DNA of 54,194 bases from Pseudophaeobacter profundi (lineage in GTDB: Bacteria > Pseudomonadota > Alphaproteobacteria > Rhodobacterales > Rhodobacteraceae): assembly GCF_029697505.1 (NCBI RefSeq), contig NZ_JARJEF010000016.1, positions 1 through 54,194 on the forward strand. The letters run 5' to 3'. The translations under genes were made by a program, and so were the position numbers. Below are positions 52,367 through 54,194 of the stretch, piece by piece. Positions within the stretch are counted from its first letter, which is position 1; every line of letters starts with the position of its first letter. Under the pieces are notes generated by a model. The model was not told where the DNA came from. It made no database searches and worked only from the letters and a program-made list of their open reading frames with translations.

Positions 52367-53557
52367 CTAGCCCTGCGACGCTACCAGCGCCTGGGTCAGA
52401 TCCGCGATCAGATCGCCCGCATCCTCCAGTCCGACAGAGAAACGCACCAGGCCCGAGGTGATACCCAGCTCAGTCTTTTGTGCATCGGGCAGCCGCTGGT
52501 GGGTGGTGGTGGCCGGATGGGTGGCGATGGATTTTGCATCGCCCAGGTTGTTTGAAATCACCGGGATAGTCATCGCGTTGAGGAACCGAAAGGCCGCTTC
52601 CTTGCCGCCCTTCAGATCCAGCGCCAACACCGTGCCGCCATTGCCCTGCAGCTGGCTTTGCACCAGATCATGCTGCGCATGGGTCGCAAGACCTGGATAG
52701 ATCATCCGCTCCAGTGCCGGATGACCAGTCAGCTCGGTTGCGATCTTCAGCGCAGTTTCAACCTGTGCCCTGACCCGCAGGTCAATGGTTTCCAACCCCT
52801 TGAGCAATGTCCAGGCGTTGAACGGGCTGAGACTGCCACCGGTGTGTTTCATGTAGGGTTCAACCGTGCCGCGGATGAAATCACGCGTGCCCAGGATCAC
52901 CCCGCCCAGCACCCTGCCCTGGCCGTCGATATGTTTGGTAGCCGAATAGACCACCACATCCGCACCCTGCGCAATGGCATCGGAAAACACCGGAGTCGAA
53001 AAGACATTATCCACCACCACCGTGGCGCCAACCGCATGCGCGATGCTGGCCACGGCAGTGATGTCGATCACCTCCAGGGTGGGGTTGGACATGCTTTCAA
53101 AGAACACCGCCTTGGTGTCTGGGCGCACCGCGGCGCGCCATTGCTCCAGATCGGTGCCATCGACAAATGTGACCTCGACCCCATAGCGCGACAAGATGCC
53201 TTCGAGGATATACAGACAGGAGCCAAACAGCGCCTTGGCAGAAACGACGTGATCGCCAGCCTTAAGCATCGAGGTCAGCGCCCCGTTGACCGCCGCCATA
53301 CCCGAGGCGGTGGCAAAGGCATCCTCGGCCCCTTCCAACAGGGCGATACGCTCTTCGAACATGGCCACGGTCGGGTTGCCATAGCGCCCATAGATGAATT
53401 CATCCGGGCCAGTCTCGATAAAACGTGCTTCGGCCTGTTCGGCGCTATCGTAGACAAACCCCTGTGTCAGAAAGATCGCCTCGCTGACTTCGCCATACTG
53501 GCTGCGGCGCGTGCCCCCGTGCACCAGTTTGGTGCGGTTGTTCCAGCTCTCACTCAT
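52367..53557 (-). CDS. metZ: O-succinylhomoserine sulfhydrylase
   Basis: 396 residues of the Cys/Met-metabolism PLP family. FIYGRYGNPTVAMFEERIAL, the PLP-stacking region SGMAAVNGALTSMLKAGDHV, VVDNVFSTPVF and the PLP lysine Lys208 in VVYSATKHIDGQGRVLGGV are present. It makes homocysteine directly from an activated homoserine and sulfide; MetZ is the annotation for this alphaproteobacterial form, though acetylhomoserine cannot be excluded. GGAGG seven bases before 53557 fixes the start. A SAM-II riboswitch and terminator in its leader make it repressed by S-adenosylmethionine. No sulfur neighbour is found; folE2 follows. Confidence 0.94.
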   Translation of the reverse strand: MSESWNNRTKLVHGGTRRSQYGEVSEAIFLTQGFVYDSAEQAEARFIETGPDEFIYGRYGNPTVAMFEERIALLEGAEDAFATASGMAAVNGALTSMLKAGDHVVSAKALFGSCLYILEGILSRYGVEVTFVDGTDLEQWRAAVRPDTKAVFFESMSNPTLEVIDITAVASIAHAVGATVVVDNVFSTPVFSDAIAQGADVVVYSATKHIDGQGRVLGGVILGTRDFIRGTVEPYMKHTGGSLSPFNAWTLLKGLETIDLRVRAQVETALKIATELTGHPALERMIYPGLATHAQHDLVQSQLQGNGGTVLALDLKGGKEAAFRFLNAMTIPVISNNLGDAKSIATHPATTTHQRLPDAQKTELGITSGLVRFSVGLEDAGDLIADLTQALVASQG

Positions 53558-53586
53558 GTCATGTCCTCCTGCGCCTGTCGCGCAAC

Positions 53587-53618
53587 AAAAAACCCCCGTC
53601 CGGCCAAGCGAAAGGGGG
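53587..53618 (-). terminator. Riboswitch-controlled terminator in metZ leader
   Basis: On the minus strand CCCCC (53618-53614) pairs with GGGGG (53597-53593) around a 16-base loop and is followed by TTTTTT. It lies between the SAM-II aptamer and the metZ ribosome binding site, as expected for a transcriptional riboswitch. Confidence 0.85.
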
Positions 53619-53633
53619 TCCTTCACGTCCTGA

Positions 53634-53690
53634 CCTCTTTAGCGGATTATTTATAGTGGCCCGCAATCCGGTTACAAATCTACCACGCCC
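53634..53690 (-). ncRNA. SAM-II riboswitch upstream of metZ
   Basis: The minus-strand sequence has the SAM-II core. P1 is GTGG (53686-53683) pairing with CCAC (53659-53656), the loop has the conserved GATTTGTAACC, and the pseudoknot helix is CGGATT (53670-53665) pairing with AATCCG (53448-region equivalent: 53648-53643), followed by the conserved GCTAAAGAGG. SAM-II is the class typical of metA, metX and metZ in alphaproteobacteria. SAM binding closes the pseudoknot and should favour the downstream terminator. Confidence 0.9.
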
Positions 53691-53696
53691 AAAAAA

Positions 53697-53828
53697 TCAT
53701 TCTCTGGAGAATTTAATTTTATCAATATCAGTAGCTTGCATGATCAATGAAAGCTCCTCATCACGATATCTCAACCCTGAGATTGGGCATTGGTATGCCT
53801 CGAAGGCATCCCAAAGTCCCCAAGACAT
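53697..53828 (-). CDS. Possible 43-residue protein upstream of the riboswitch
   Basis: An ATG frame MSWGLWDAFEAYQCPISGLR ending in DIDKIKFSRE and TGA, on the minus strand, directly before the SAM-II aptamer. The composition is protein-like, but the only purine-rich stretch (AGGG) is too close to the ATG, and the frame is closed two codons upstream. It may be a remnant of a longer gene disrupted by rearrangement next to the IS-like end, or chance. No family is recognised. Confidence 0.3.
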   Translation of the reverse strand: MSWGLWDAFEAYQCPISGLRYRDEELSLIMQATDIDKIKFSRE

Positions 53829-53983
53829 ACCCTAAAGCTACACAGCGAGAAGCTTTGCAGTCAGGAGAACTAAACGAATTTTTTGCTTTAAGGCAATAAA
53901 CAGCATCAACGCAAGTCTGAAATCTTTCAAACACGTTCTTGCAACCTCATCAACAACGAATCCATAATTTCAAGAGTACCGCT
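53829..53983. other. Short stretch without recognisable feature
   Basis: AT-rich sequence between the small ORF and the truncated frame. No repeat, promoter or RNA signature was recognised. Confidence 0.3.
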
Positions 53984-54085
53984 TCAGCCCAGAAAGCGGA
54001 CGTTCAATGCCCAGTATCCGTACTTGTCTTTTCGGTCGCGGGACGCTTGTTCGCGGCGTTGCTTGGCCTCGTGAATGTTGATTGT
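53984..54085 (-). pseudogene. C-terminal remnant of a gene cut by an IS-like end
   Basis: On the minus strand an open frame comes out of the IS-like end and closes with TGA at 53984. It encodes INIHEAKQRREQASRDRKDK followed by YGYWALNVRFLG. It has no start codon of its own and looks like the end of a real protein, highly charged then aromatic. The upstream part was probably replaced when the element at 54085 onward inserted. I cannot name the original gene. Confidence 0.4.
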
Positions 54086-54194
54086 CACTGAGAACTGACC
54101 CGGTATTTTCACCGAGATTTGACCCACCTTCAGTTATGCGCTGTAGTTTATGATGTGGTCAATGTTGCGGTCTCCTTTCCTGTTTTCTTTGCAG
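54085..54194. mobile_element. Probable terminus of an IS21-family element (partial)
   Basis: Two direct repeats, TCACTGAGAACTGACCC (54085-54101) and TCACCGAGATTTGACCC (54109-54125), match at 14 of 17 positions with a 24-bp period. Multiple terminal repeats of this type, containing GAGAACTGACCC, are characteristic of IS21-family ends. The rest of the element, with the transposase and helper genes, would lie beyond the window. No transposase residues can be read in the last 70 bases. Confidence 0.5.

Noticed and set aside
51135-52370. 411-codon frame antisense to folE2
   Set aside because: Shadow; FolE2 motifs are intact on the other strand.

Overview
The window reads as alphaproteobacterial chromosome, most likely the Roseobacter group of the Rhodobacteraceae. 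The evidence is an uninterrupted prfB whose codon-recognition motif is SPY, hemA for the Shemin route, a SAM-II riboswitch in front of metZ, lysC next to ptsP, Tat-secreted TRAP solute receptors, and the CCTCCGCCGGAGG interspersed hairpin repeat. Genus and species are not decidable by eye.

Layout. 1-1.9 kb is an accessory-looking edge: a gene cut by the window border, an orphan P-loop ATPase, a 77-bp tandem repeat and several dyads. 1.9-3.9 kb (+) holds a DUF2852 protein, an RDD membrane protein and the N-end-rule transferase bpt. 4.1-8.6 kb (-) is a tripartite TRAP importer (unusually long DctM, DctQ, Tat-exported DctP), divergent from a Cache-domain histidine kinase and a LuxR-type response regulator (8.9-11.0 kb, +) that probably control it. 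11.2-13.85 kb is ilvB-ilvN, preceded by a leader peptide rich in Leu/Val/Ile codons and an attenuator, and closed by a strong terminator. 13.9-17.6 kb holds a cold-shock-like protein, an XRE regulator, a DUF2189 membrane protein and an amidase. 17.9-24.6 kb (-) holds prfB, a class A penicillin-binding protein, an N-acetylmuramoyl-L-alanine amidase and a class I aminotransferase. 24.6-26.75 kb (+) is a periplasmic M48 peptidase overlapping a DsbA/ScsC-like thiol oxidoreductase. 26.9-30.8 kb (-) is ispG, a RodZ-like protein and hemA, with an FNR-type box upstream of hemA. 31.25-33.1 kb has an M20 dipeptidase and a small unknown protein. 33.2-35.1 kb has three tRNA-Asp genes, an orphan sulfotransferase-like gene and tRNA-Val. 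35.2-37.9 kb has a histidine phosphatase, a glutathione transferase, and a TetR regulator divergent from an NAD(P)H:quinone oxidoreductase over three identical-type operators.

38.0-45.2 kb (-) is the most distinctive block. It contains a two-domain FAD monooxygenase/old-yellow-enzyme fusion, an SDR, a MarR regulator, a crotonase, an acyl-CoA dehydrogenase and an aryl-CoA ligase, mostly overlapping by 4 bp. The set matches the aerobic CoA-dependent 2-aminobenzoate (anthranilate) pathway: the ring is thioesterified, hydroxylated and reduced by the fusion enzyme, then opened and beta-oxidised.

45.8-53.7 kb (-) is core metabolism: ptsP (nitrogen PTS enzyme I), lysC, a TrkH potassium channel subunit, folE2 and metZ. 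MetZ is governed by a SAM-II riboswitch with its own terminator. 53.7-54.2 kb is again accessory: a tiny ORF, a truncated reading frame and what looks like the end of an IS21-family element.

Regulation visible in the sequence: transcription attenuation (ilv), a riboswitch (metZ), repressor dyads (TetR and MarR blocks), an FNR box (hemA), and an intra-operon terminator that probably keeps dctP transcript above the membrane subunits. No system that I can claim is wholly new is present. The best leads are the ilvB leader, the 2-aminobenzoyl-CoA operon with a crotonase lacking the usual catalytic glutamates, and the repeats at the two edges.
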